This document shows positions 5,790-12,841 of a DNA stretch of 12,841 nucleotides, piece by piece. The notes under the pieces are model-generated. The model had not been told where the DNA came from and searched no databases. It saw only the letters and a program-made list of their open reading frames with translations. A program made the position numbers and the translations under genes. The stretch lies in contig JAAFHE010000037.1 in the NCBI GenBank assembly GCA_013298265.1, positions 1-12,841 of the forward strand. Direction: 5' to 3'. Source of the DNA: Lysobacterales bacterium (GTDB lineage Bacteria > Pseudomonadota > Gammaproteobacteria > Xanthomonadales > Rhodanobacteraceae). Position 1 is the stretch's first letter. Each line of letters begins with the position of its first letter.

Positions 5790-6212
5790 ATGAATACCGT
5801 ACTCGAGGCCAGCCCCGCCGGCGTGACCGAAGCGCGCCTGATCGAGATCGTGTTTCCCGATCACACCAATCACCTGGGCACCTTGTTCGGCGGCCAGGCG
5901 CTGGCCTGGATGGACAAGGCCGCGTTCGTCGTCGCGACGCGCTATGCGCGCCGCACTGTAGTCACGGCGCGTTCGGAACAAGTGGATTTTCGCCTGCCGG
6001 TCAGGCAGGGACAGCTCGTCGAGCTGATCGCGCGTGTCGTCGCGACCGGACGCAGTTCGATCCAGGTCGAGGTCGATCTGATTGCCGAAGACCTGCTGAC
6101 CGGCGATGCGCGCCTGTGCACGCGCGGCCGTTTCACGATGATTGCGCTCGATGCGCATGGCACGCCGACGGCGGTCGTGCCGCTGCCGGCAACCGCCGCC
6201 GCGGATGGGTAG
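5790..6212 (+). CDS. Hot-dog fold acyl-CoA thioesterase (YciA/BFIT-like)
   Basis: The 140-residue product matches the single-hot-dog acyl-CoA thioesterases related to YciA and BFIT/BACH. Residues 24-43 contain the signature DHTNHLGTLFGGQALAWMD, with N27, H28, the GG turn and the acidic D42 of the catalytic helix; residues 58-68 (VTARSEQVDF) form the partner strand. These enzymes cleave acyl-CoA to free fatty acid and CoA in the cytoplasm, often with broad chain-length range. ATG 5790 lies 15 bases after the nrdB stop with GGAA and CGAG nearby, so co-transcription with nrdB is likely. A GTG at 5775 in the same frame is less likely. A link to nucleotide metabolism is not evident; it is probably just an operon passenger. 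Confidence 0.85.
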   Translation: MNTVLEASPAGVTEARLIEIVFPDHTNHLGTLFGGQALAWMDKAAFVVATRYARRTVVTARSEQVDFRLPVRQGQLVELIARVVATGRSSIQVEVDLIAEDLLTGDARLCTRGRFTMIALDAHGTPTAVVPLPATAAADG

Positions 6213-6258
6213 CGCGCGATACGTTAACCCCCCGTGCCCGGCGCGATAGACTAGCCCG

Positions 6259-7083
6259 ATGAATCCCGAACACTCGCCCCTGGGCAAAAGCGTCACCTAC
6301 GCTGACGAATATTCGTCGGCGCCGCTGTTCCCGATACCGCGCGCGGCCCAGCGCGCCGTGCTGGGCCTGGCCGATGCGCTGCCATTCCACGGTGTGGATG
6401 TCTGGAATGCCTACGAGCTGTCCTGGCTCGACCTGCGCGGCAAACCTGTCGTCGCGCTGGCCGAATTCCGCGTGCCGGCACAGTCGCCGAACATCATCGA
6501 ATCCAAGTCCTTCAAACTATACCTGAATACGTTTGCACAAAGCCGCATGGCTGACGCGGATGCCGTGGCGGCGCTGTTGCGGCGCGATCTGTCGGCGGCT
6601 GCGGGTGCCGAGGTCAGCGTGGCCTTGCAGCCGGCCACCGCGTTTGCGCAGGCCGTGCTGCGCGAGCTCGACGGTGACTGCATCGATGGGATCGATGTTG
6701 CGATCGACGAATACACCGCGCCGCGGCCGGAGTTTCTGCACGCCAGCGCGGGCGACGAGGTGGCCGAGACCCTGGTCTCGCATCTGCTCAAGTCCAATTG
6801 CCCGGTCACCGGCCAGCCCGACTGGGCCAGCGTGCAGATCCGCTATCGCGGTGCGCGCATCGATCGCGCCGGACTGCTGCGGTATCTGGTCTCGTTCCGC
6901 CGCCACAGCGATTTCCACGAGCACTGCGTCGAGCGCATCTTCCGTGACGTGAGCGAGCGCTGCGCGCCGTGCGAGCTCGCCGTCTATGCGCGCTATACGC
7001 GACGCGGCGGCCTCGACATCAATCCGTTCCGCAGCCATCGCGCCGGTGACGTGCCGGACAACCCGCGCGGTGCGCGGCAATGA
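6259..7083 (+). CDS. queF: NADPH-dependent 7-cyano-7-deazaguanine reductase (long, bimodular QueF)
   Basis: QueF reduces the nitrile of preQ0 to the amine of preQ1, a step in making queuosine for tRNA wobble positions. At 274 residues this is the long E. coli-type form with two tunnelling-fold halves. The QueF motif [10 protein letters not shown] (81-90) binds NADPH in the N-terminal half. In the C-terminal half, C181 in [11 protein letters not shown] is the nucleophile that forms the thioimide, D188 is the paired acid, and H220-E221 (FHEHC) contact substrate. [12 protein letters not shown] near the end is also typical. The ribosome binding site before ATG 6259 is weak (a GATAGA-like stretch). 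The 46-base gap to the previous gene is too short for a preQ1 riboswitch and a promoter. The stop overlaps the next start by four bases. Confidence 0.96.
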   Translation: MNPEHSPLGKSVTYADEYSSAPLFPIPRAAQRAVLGLADALPFHGVDVWNAYELSWLDLRGKPVVALAEFRVPAQSPNIIESKSFKLYLNTFAQSRMADADAVAALLRRDLSAAAGAEVSVALQPATAFAQAVLRELDGDCIDGIDVAIDEYTAPRPEFLHASAGDEVAETLVSHLLKSNCPVTGQPDWASVQIRYRGARIDRAGLLRYLVSFRRHSDFHEHCVERIFRDVSERCAPCELAVYARYTRRGGLDINPFRSHRAGDVPDNPRGARQ

Positions 7084-7451
7084 ACCGCTTACACGGACGC
7101 GCCGTCGCAGTACGACCGCGATCCACGGTCAATCATTCGGGCGCCGGCATCGCCGCGTTCATCATCGCCCTCGTCACGATGTTCCTGGCCATGTTCGCGG
7201 TGCCGCTCGGTCTTTTCCTGCAGATCCTGCCGCGCGTGCTTCGCCTGTCTACGGACGGCGGCGAACCTGCCGCCGTCGTCATTGTCGTGCTGGTAGCGCT
7301 TGAGATCGTGGCGGCCGGATTGGCATTCGCGGCGCTGCGCCGGGAAGGGCATTCGCGCGTCTTTCCGATCATTGCGCTGGTCATTGCGGGGCTGACCCTG
7401 CTTGCCGGCGGTGTCATCGTGGGACTGGCTGCTCTGGTGTTCCGGGCCTGA
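7080..7451 (+). CDS. Small integral membrane protein, unknown function
   Basis: The 123-residue product has a basic N-terminal tail (about residues 1-20) and then three hydrophobic stretches, about 22-50, 63-86 and 94-120, with short loops. I recognise no named family; the look is that of a DUF4190-like or other small hydrophobic bacterial protein, but no diagnostic motif is present. ATG 7080 overlaps the queF stop as ATGA, so it is probably translated by coupling from queF. By the positive-inside rule the basic N-terminus should be cytoplasmic. The overlap shows shared expression, not a shared function with queuosine synthesis. Confidence 0.7.
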   Translation: MNRLHGRAVAVRPRSTVNHSGAGIAAFIIALVTMFLAMFAVPLGLFLQILPRVLRLSTDGGEPAAVVIVVLVALEIVAAGLAFAALRREGHSRVFPIIALVIAGLTLLAGGVIVGLAALVFRA

Positions 7452-7522
7452 AGTCCGGGCTTCAAACAGGACGTCCGTTGTGTGTGGCGTGCCGCAGCGA
7501 TATTCGATCCGGAGACCCTGTC

Positions 7523-7930
7523 GTGCTGAAGATCCTGTTCGTCTGTGCACAGAACCGATTGCGCAGCCCGACCGCCGAACAGGTGTTCGCGCAATGGCCG
7601 GGTGTGGAAACCGCATCGGCCGGCATCAACCGCGACGCGAGCGTACCGGTCTCCCCGGAATTGCTCGCCTGGGCGGACCTGATCTTCGTCATGGAGCGCC
7701 GCCACCGTAGCAAGCTCAGTCACACGTTCCGTCCGCAGCTGCGCGGCAAGCGCATCATCTGCCTCGATATCCCGGATGAATTCGACTACATGGACGAAGG
7801 CCTGATCCGCTTGCTGAAGGCTCGTGTGCCGCGCCATTTGCCGGCGTCGAGAGTTGCGCCAGTGAGCGCCGAACCTGATGCGGTCGAACCGGCTATTCGC
7901 GCGATCGGGGACGAGCTCGACGAGTCATGA
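7523..7930 (+). CDS. Small low-molecular-weight protein tyrosine phosphatase-like protein
   Basis: The 135-residue product begins with a Rossmann-like strand (LKILFVC) leading into the phosphate loop C8-AQNRL-R14-S, which satisfies CX5R. The rest (residues 27-100: SAGIN, WADLIFVME, KRIICLDIPDEFDYMD) follows the short, stand-alone phosphatase family typified by COG4551-type proteins, about 105-110 residues long. The likely catalytic acid is in the LDIPD segment; the ordinary LMW-PTP DPY motif is absent. About 30 residues after position 103 are a Pro/Ala/Glu-rich tail that goes beyond the family length. I chose GTG 7523 because GGAG stands eight bases before it and the protein then starts at the first strand; ATG 7478 would add 15 residues of no family likeness. 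It stands 71 bases after the membrane protein. Confidence 0.8.
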   Translation: MLKILFVCAQNRLRSPTAEQVFAQWPGVETASAGINRDASVPVSPELLAWADLIFVMERRHRSKLSHTFRPQLRGKRIICLDIPDEFDYMDEGLIRLLKARVPRHLPASRVAPVSAEPDAVEPAIRAIGDELDES

Positions 7931-7942
7931 CCGGTCCCTGTC

Positions 7943-7961
7943 GGTCGCTGTCGGAGCGACC
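7943..7961. terminator. Hairpin between convergent genes, possible terminator
   Basis: GGTCGCT-GTCGG-AGCGACC forms a perfect seven-pair stem with a five-base loop, 12 bases after the phosphatase stop. CCTG (7937-7940) and CAGG around 7961-7964 could extend it. There is no T-tract. It lies between two converging genes, where a two-way terminator or a REP-type repeat is expected. Confidence 0.35.
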
Positions 7962-8037
7962 AGGTGATGGTGGCGGCGCAGATCGGTGGACGGCGATGGG
8001 TTCGACGCCGGTCCATGGCTCATCGCACAGGCGCGGT

Positions 8038-9639
8038 TCAGTACCTTGCGATCCACGCGCCGCGTGGCGGCAGCACGATAGCCCCGGCATCCTGCGTGGC
8101 TGGTGCTGATTCGTACACAATTTCTGTTATTGCTGATAGTGGAAAAGCGAAGCGCTGCGGCGTATCGCTGAGATTGAAGGCGACCAGCAGCCGCTGCGCC
8201 TCAGCGCCACGCTCGAATGCCAGTACCGGATCCGGTGCATCGAGGAAGCGGATCGTGCCGCCGCATAGCGCCGGCTGTTCGCTGCGCCAGCGCAGGAACG
8301 TGCGGAAGCGCTGCAGGACCGATCCTTCGTGCTGCTGCCGGGCAACCGACAGCGCGGCGTGCGTCGCGGCGATGGGCAGCCAGGCCTCGGCGTCGCTGAA
8401 CCCGCCGCCGTCCTCGTCCCAGGGCATCGGCGTCCTGCAGCCGTCGCGTCCCTTGAAGTCCGGCCAGAATGCGATCCCGTAAGGATCGCGTATCGCCTCG
8501 AAGGGGATTTCCGCTTCGGGCAGGCCGAGTTCCTCGCCCTGGTAGATGCACACCGATCCCCGCAGGCAGCAGACCAGGATCAGCAGCTGGATCGCCAGCT
8601 CAGGCGACGGAGCCCTGCCACCCCAGCGCGTGACGACGCGCTGCACGTCGTGGTTGGACAGCGACCAGCAGGGCCAGCCGTCGGTCATCTGCGCTTGGAG
8701 TTGTTCGACGGTGTCGCGTATGTGGCGGGCTGAGCATTCGTCGCCAAGCAGCTCGAAGCTGTAGCCCATGTGCAGGCGGCCGGGCCGGGTGTATTCGGCC
8801 GTGGTCGCGAGCGAATCCTCGGCGGAGATTTCGCCGAGCGAAACGGCGCCGGGGTAGCGATCCATGAGCGCGCGCAGGTGCTCGAGGAAGCGGAGGTTCT
8901 CGGGCTGCGTGTTGTTGTAGTGGTGGAATTGGAACGCGTAGGGGTTGTCGGGCGTGAACCCGCGGCCGACGCGCAGCGCCGCGGGCTTGGGCGGGTTGTC
9001 GCGCAGTTGCGCGTCATGGAAGCAGAAATTGATCGCGTCCAGGCGCAGGCCGTCAACGCCACGGTCCAGCCAGAACTGGACGTTGTCCCGCGCTGCTTGC
9101 TGCACCTCGGGATTGTGGAAATTGAGATCGGGCTGGCTCGCGAGGAAGTTATGAAGGTAGTACTGGCGCCGGCGCGGCTCCCACTGCCAGGCGACGCCGC
9201 CGAAGATCGACAGCCAATTGTTCGGTGGCGTGCCGTCTTCGCGCGGATCGGCCCATACGTACCAGTCGGCCTTGGCGTTGTCGCGGCTTTCGCGGCTTTC
9301 CTTGAACCAGTCGTGCTCGATGGACGTGTGGCTCAGCACCTGGTCGATCATGACCTTGAGGCCGAGCTCGTGGGCACGCGCGAGCACGCGGTCGAAGTCT
9401 TCCAGTGTGCCGAACAGCGGATCGACCGCGCGGTAGTCGGCGATGTCGTAGCCGAAGTCGTGCATGGGCGACTTGAAGAACGGCGAGATCCAGATCGCAT
9501 CGACGCCGAGGCCTGCGATATAGGGCAGCCGCATCAGCAGGCCCGGCAGGTCGCCGACGCCGTCGCCGTTCGCATCCTGGAAACTGCGCGGATAGACCTG
9601 GTAGATGATGGCGCCGCGCCACCACGGTGATTGGATCAT
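8038..9639 (-). CDS. GH13 (subfamily 23-like) alpha-glucosidase
   Basis: The 533-residue enzyme hydrolyses terminal alpha-glucosidic bonds of small sugars and closely resembles the Xanthomonas alpha-glucosidase/transglucosidase type. The (beta/alpha)8 barrel begins at WWRGAIIYQVYPRSF (6-20), with the metal loop DANGDGVGD (22-30). DQVLSHTS (99-106) is conserved region I. Catalytic residues are D201 (GLRLDAINF, nucleophile), E270 (SLGEIS, acid/base) and D331 (SNHDV, transition-state stabiliser). A C-terminal beta-domain finishes the protein. There is no signal peptide, so it acts in the cytoplasm after the sugar is imported. The ATG at 9637-9639 precedes the barrel directly. It is divergent from a TonB-dependent receptor over 420 bases with palindromes, which suggests a shared sugar-responsive repressor. 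Maltose-, sucrose- or other alpha-glucoside use all fit; the exact substrate is not fixed by sequence. Confidence 0.93.
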   Translation of the reverse strand: MIQSPWWRGAIIYQVYPRSFQDANGDGVGDLPGLLMRLPYIAGLGVDAIWISPFFKSPMHDFGYDIADYRAVDPLFGTLEDFDRVLARAHELGLKVMIDQVLSHTSIEHDWFKESRESRDNAKADWYVWADPREDGTPPNNWLSIFGGVAWQWEPRRRQYYLHNFLASQPDLNFHNPEVQQAARDNVQFWLDRGVDGLRLDAINFCFHDAQLRDNPPKPAALRVGRGFTPDNPYAFQFHHYNNTQPENLRFLEHLRALMDRYPGAVSLGEISAEDSLATTAEYTRPGRLHMGYSFELLGDECSARHIRDTVEQLQAQMTDGWPCWSLSNHDVQRVVTRWGGRAPSPELAIQLLILVCCLRGSVCIYQGEELGLPEAEIPFEAIRDPYGIAFWPDFKGRDGCRTPMPWDEDGGGFSDAEAWLPIAATHAALSVARQQHEGSVLQRFRTFLRWRSEQPALCGGTIRFLDAPDPVLAFERGAEAQRLLVAFNLSDTPQRFAFPLSAITEIVYESAPATQDAGAIVLPPRGAWIARY

Positions 9640-9728
9640 GTTGGCGCGTCCGTTGACGTGACTGCCCGCTGTGCGGGTTCGGGGCGCAGCATAGCGGCGC
9701 CGCGCACCGTTGCCGCGGCGACTGCAAT

Positions 9729-9740
9729 CGTATTCATACG
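9729..9740. promoter_or_regulatory. Candidate operator CGTAT-TC-ATACG near the alpha-glucosidase
   Basis: Two perfect five-base arms surround a two-base centre. It is about 90 bases upstream of the alpha-glucosidase start and overlaps its possible -10. It is preceded by CTGCAAT, as is the second palindrome. Confidence 0.4.
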
Positions 9741-9953
9741 CACGGTTGGGGCGGCGTGTGCGTGTCGTGGATCGCTGAATTTGCGCGCTTGTGGAGTTTT
9801 ATTGGCGCGCTGCGGCATGGGTCGATGTGCTGCGATCACAGCGGTTGTGGCTGCTGATGCGCCGTCGTATCCGCCAGCGCACCCCGGCGCTCATGTTGCG
9901 AATGCACATGAATATCCGGGCGCCGACGGGTGCCTGTCGTGTGGAATGCGCTG

Positions 9954-9973
9954 CAATGAATACGTATGCAATG
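9954..9973. promoter_or_regulatory. Candidate LacI-family-like operator upstream of the TonB receptor
   Basis: CAATGAATACGTATGCAATG is a 20-base palindrome with eight of ten pairs matching and a central CG, the form typical of LacI-family operators. It begins 106 bases before the receptor start. GAATAC here is the complement of GTATTC in the site at 9729-9740. No LacI-family gene is in the window. Confidence 0.45.
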
Positions 9974-10059
9974 GCATGGGCGTGGCTGCACAGTCGTCTT
10001 ACGATCCGCCGCCATCGTTGTATTGCATGCGGCGCATCGGTGCCGATTCGGGAGGGGAT

Positions 10060-12810
10060 ATGCGTTTGAACAAAAATCTGTTGACCCTGGCGTTGCTGGC
10101 CGTGCTGCATGGCGGCGTCGTGTTCGCCGGGACGCCGGCCGAGATCGAACCGGCCGAGGCTGCCGCCGACAGCGGTGACGCCGGCAATACCGTGCTCGAA
10201 AGCGTCAACGTCACCGCGAACCGCCGCGTGCAGAGCATCCAGGAGTACGCCGGCACGATCCAGAGTTTCAGCGGTGATCTGATCGAGAAGCTCGGCATCA
10301 ATACCGATTTCACGAACCTGCAGACCGCCGTGCCGGGCTTGCAGATCACACGCCAGGAAGGCAAGTACGAGATCTTCCTGCGCGGCATCGGTGCGGCGGA
10401 CTCGGACTTCTCTTCCGACCCGTCGGTGGCGACGTATTACAACGGCATCTACCTGCCGCGGCCGCGCTCGATCGGGCCGATGTTCTTCGACGTCGAACGC
10501 ATCGAGGTGAACAAGGGGCCGCAGGGCACCGTGCGCGGACGCAACGCCACCGGCGGTGCGATCAACATCATCCCGAACCCGCCCGAGCTCGGCGCGTTCA
10601 ACGGCAACGTCAAGATAGGTTTCGGCGACTACGACGCGCGTACGCAGGAAGGTGTCATCAACATCCCGCTCGGCGAGACCACCGCGCTGCGTGCGGCGCT
10701 GTTCTCCGAACGGCATGACTCGTACTACACCAACGCGTACCCCGCGAGCTTCGAGCCGCCCGGCGCGGTGGACAACCAGGCGGCGCGGGTCTCGCTGCTG
10801 TGGCAGCCGAACGAGCAGTTCAGCGCGAACGTCATGATCGACCGCGTCGCCGAAGAAGGCACCGGCGATCCCGGCGTGTTCGCGAACCGCGCGCTCGCCG
10901 CCGGCTACGACATCGACGACATCGACGATCCGTACAAGCAGTACTTCCGCACCCAGGGCCAGACCGACAACGACATCAAGGGCATCGCCGCGACGATGAC
11001 CTACGATTTCGGCACGTTCGCGCTCGAATACAACGGCTCCTACCGCGAATACGACTTCTACAATCGCAATGCGTCGCGCGAATGGCAGCTCGGCTTCGAA
11101 TATCCGGGCACCGCGGTCGAGGCCTACCACAACCCCGAGCGCCTGCGCTGGAACGACACCTTCTTCCAGGCCGAAAAATCCAGCTCCACGATCAACGAAC
11201 TGCGCTTCCATGGCGAGACCGATCGCCTGATCTGGTCCGCCGGCGGCTTTTTCTTCGGCGAGAAATACGACTACCTGTCCTGGGACGTCGGCAACGGCTA
11301 CTTCGGCGACTGCGACTGGTGGCAGCCCGGCACGATCTGCGGCTGGCAGGACGGCCTCGGTGGCGAGAACCGTGGCGACGATTCCAAAGTGCGATCCAAT
11401 GCGGCGTACGCGGATTTCAGCTTCAAGGTCAACGACGCCTTCCGGCTCATCGGTGGCCTGCGCTTCACCGACGACAAGAAGACCGCGCGCGAATCGAACA
11501 TGAAATACCAGTTCGTCATTCCGGAGGCGCTGTTCGCCGACTTTGGTCTTGATCCGAACACGCTGACGAATCCGTATACGACCGGGCTGATCCTCGGCTC
11601 CAGCGGTTTCGTGCTGCAAAGCCCGGGCGGGCGGGCGCTGAGCAATCCACGCATCTGCAACGGCTTTGATCGGGCGACGATCACCTGCAACGGCGGCACC
11701 GACAATTCGGTCGACTACTTCATCGACGGCATCCAGAGCTTCGGCTACCAGGACAACTGGGACGAATTCCTGCGTCGCTACCGCGACCAGATCGACGTGA
11801 TCATCCGTTCCGACTATCCGGGCGGCCGCAGCACGAATGTATACAAGGACAACTATGTCGACTGGCGCGCCGGCATGGAATACGACCTGGCCGAGCGCTC
11901 CATGCTCTACGCGACCGTGTCCACCGGCACGCGCTCGGGCGGCATCAACCGGCCGCTGGTCCTGAGCAATGGCACCGTACTCGCACGCACCTGGAAGCCG
12001 GAAGAGCTGATGTCCTACGAGGTCGGCATCAAGAACGACCTGCGTTGGGGCGACGTGCCGGTGCGGCTCAACGGTACGCTGTTCTACTACGACTACCAGA
12101 ACAAGGTGGTGCAGAACCTGATCGCGGTACCGGCGCCGACGCCGACGAATCCCGCCGCTACGGTGCTGCAGGTGTTCAGCGACAACGCGGCGAACGCCGA
12201 AGTGCGCGGCCTCGAATTCGAAGCGGGACTGCGCTGGAGCAACGGGCTGGACCTGGGCCTCAACTACAATTTCGTCGATTCAAAATTCAAGAATGCATTC
12301 ATCCTCGACACGCGCGGCAACAACCTCATCGTGCCGATCGGCGGCAACCAGCTGCCGAACACGTCCAAGCACAACCTCAACCTGCAGCTGAGCCAGACCA
12401 TCGACCTCGACTGGGGCGCGGTGCGCGCGTTCGACTGGACGGTGAACATGCTGTATCGCTCCGACTTCTATCTCACCGCGTTCAACAACCGTGGCTTCGG
12501 CCGCAACGCCGCCGGCAACGTGGTCGAAATCCCGCTCGCGCAGATGACGGTCAATAACGGATCGAATCCGGCCCAGGTCGGTCCGCCCGCCAACGGCCTC
12601 GCGCTGCAGGACAAGGTCGACGGCTTCAGCATCTTCAACGTGTCCGCCGGACTCACGCTCGGTGCGCAGGACCAGTTCCGCCTGTCGGGCTACATCTCCA
12701 ACGTCACCGACAAGGCGTATTCCGGCAAGGGCTTCATCAACGACGCGGTCAACCTGCGCTACCTCAACAACCCGCGCACCTACGGGCTGCAGTTTGCGGC
12801 AAAGTTCTGA
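10060..12810 (+). CDS. TonB-dependent outer-membrane receptor, probably for an alpha-glucoside
   Basis: The 916-residue protein starts with a signal peptide (1-23; MRLNKNLLTLALLAVLHGG..., cut likely after VFA). A TonB-box-like LESVNVTA lies at 46-53. The plug spans about 55-172, with GLQITRQEG, FLRGIG, DVERIEVNKGPQGTVRGRNATGGAINI (its core at 144-170) as hallmarks. The rest is the 22-strand barrel, ending in aromatic F916, as outer-membrane barrels do. No N-terminal STN domain is seen, so it is not a sigma/anti-sigma signalling receptor. Two loops carry Cys pairs (around 11311-11340 and 11658-11688), suggesting disulfide-closed outer loops. ATG 10060 has GGAGGGG right upstream; the open frame before it is intergenic. 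The divergent alpha-glucosidase points to carbohydrate uptake rather than iron, but the plug alone cannot decide. Confidence 0.93.
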   Translation: MRLNKNLLTLALLAVLHGGVVFAGTPAEIEPAEAAADSGDAGNTVLESVNVTANRRVQSIQEYAGTIQSFSGDLIEKLGINTDFTNLQTAVPGLQITRQEGKYEIFLRGIGAADSDFSSDPSVATYYNGIYLPRPRSIGPMFFDVERIEVNKGPQGTVRGRNATGGAINIIPNPPELGAFNGNVKIGFGDYDARTQEGVINIPLGETTALRAALFSERHDSYYTNAYPASFEPPGAVDNQAARVSLLWQPNEQFSANVMIDRVAEEGTGDPGVFANRALAAGYDIDDIDDPYKQYFRTQGQTDNDIKGIAATMTYDFGTFALEYNGSYREYDFYNRNASREWQLGFEYPGTAVEAYHNPERLRWNDTFFQAEKSSSTINELRFHGETDRLIWSAGGFFFGEKYDYLSWDVGNGYFGDCDWWQPGTICGWQDGLGGENRGDDSKVRSNAAYADFSFKVNDAFRLIGGLRFTDDKKTARESNMKYQFVIPEALFADFGLDPNTLTNPYTTGLILGSSGFVLQSPGGRALSNPRICNGFDRATITCNGGTDNSVDYFIDGIQSFGYQDNWDEFLRRYRDQIDVIIRSDYPGGRSTNVYKDNYVDWRAGMEYDLAERSMLYATVSTGTRSGGINRPLVLSNGTVLARTWKPEELMSYEVGIKNDLRWGDVPVRLNGTLFYYDYQNKVVQNLIAVPAPTPTNPAATVLQVFSDNAANAEVRGLEFEAGLRWSNGLDLGLNYNFVDSKFKNAFILDTRGNNLIVPIGGNQLPNTSKHNLNLQLSQTIDLDWGAVRAFDWTVNMLYRSDFYLTAFNNRGFGRNAAGNVVEIPLAQMTVNNGSNPAQVGPPANGLALQDKVDGFSIFNVSAGLTLGAQDQFRLSGYISNVTDKAYSGKGFINDAVNLRYLNNPRTYGLQFAAKF

Positions 12811-12841
12811 ACGCCGCCGCCGGAATCTGCCGATGACGCAT

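Larger units (their letters stand above)
9640..10059. other. Divergent intergenic control region of alpha-glucosidase and TonB receptor
   Basis: No convincing gene lies in these 420 bases, although the receptor frame is open through them. The region carries two palindromes, one about 90 bases upstream of each start, described separately. On the minus strand TATGAAT overlaps the left palindrome and could be a -10 for the glucosidase gene, but I find no good -35. For the receptor, TACGAT near 10003 is a possible weak -10. Local A/T content rises around 9780-9800 and 9955-9975. Confidence 0.5.

Noticed and set aside
6213..6258. Possible preQ1 riboswitch before queF
   Set aside because: Only 46 bases lie between the genes, and no preQ1 aptamer pattern is visible.
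4743..6296. Long antisense open frame across nrdB, the thioesterase and the queF start
   Set aside because: It spans three well-supported sense genes and shows no protein-family likeness; such mirror frames are expected at this GC content.
9799..11619. Long antisense open frame over the TonB receptor
   Set aside because: It is a codon-bias shadow of the receptor gene, with Arg/Ala/Gly/Val-rich content and no recognisable domain.
12833..12841. ATG ACG CAT at the very end as the start of another gene
   Set aside because: Only three codons are visible, so a coding call cannot be supported, although GGA lies a suitable distance upstream.
1..12841. tRNA, rRNA, CRISPR arrays, prophage or integrase genes
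   Set aside because: No cloverleaf, no spaced direct repeats and no matching protein motifs were seen.

Overview
This GC-rich window (roughly two-thirds G+C by eye) reads like a chromosomal segment of a Gammaproteobacterium of the Xanthomonadales/Lysobacterales type. Pointers are the long form of QueF, NrdA/NrdB proteins resembling those of that order, a GH13_23-type alpha-glucosidase facing a large TonB-dependent receptor, and a dispersed GAGGAGTGAGAAACGAGT-like repeat. The assignment is an inference from gene content; there is no rRNA or marker gene to fix it.

Layout. 1-309 is the 3' end of an M20-family amidohydrolase. A short inverted-repeat element (about 314-401) follows its stop. At 544-1128 is a small membrane-anchored protein with a GspG-like periplasmic domain. 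From about 1242 to 1705 lies a regulatory region: a promoter overlapped by a good NrdR-box candidate with a weaker partner upstream, then a cobalamin riboswitch, then a leader of more than 200 nt. It drives nrdA (1706-4168), the class Ia ribonucleotide reductase large subunit. nrdB (4719-5774) follows, but nrdA and nrdB are separated by an antisense gene for an S23-type four-helix-bundle protein (4227-4607). Inverted copies of the same repeat flank that gene. A hot-dog acyl-CoA thioesterase (5790-6212) sits 15 nt after nrdB.

The second half holds queF (6259-7083), whose last bases overlap a small three-helix membrane protein (7080-7451), then a small tyrosine-phosphatase-like protein (7523-7930). 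Convergent to it on the minus strand is the alpha-glucosidase (8038-9639). Across a 420-bp divergent intergenic region with two palindromic operator candidates stands a 916-residue TonB-dependent receptor (10060-12810). The last two genes look like an uptake-and-hydrolysis pair for an alpha-glucoside.

The most interesting point is the nrdA-nrdB junction. The interval 4169-4778 begins directly after the nrdA stop and ends where the conserved part of NrdB begins. It carries the S23 gene between inverted repeats, and also contains the apparent ribosome binding site, start codon and first 20 codons of nrdB. A similar but empty inverted-repeat element occurs at 314-401. This suggests a mobile or repeat-propagated S23 cassette that has supplied nrdB with a new translation start. 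The second point is stacked control of nrdA by NrdR-like sites and a B12 riboswitch, implying a B12-dependent ribonucleotide reductase elsewhere in the genome.
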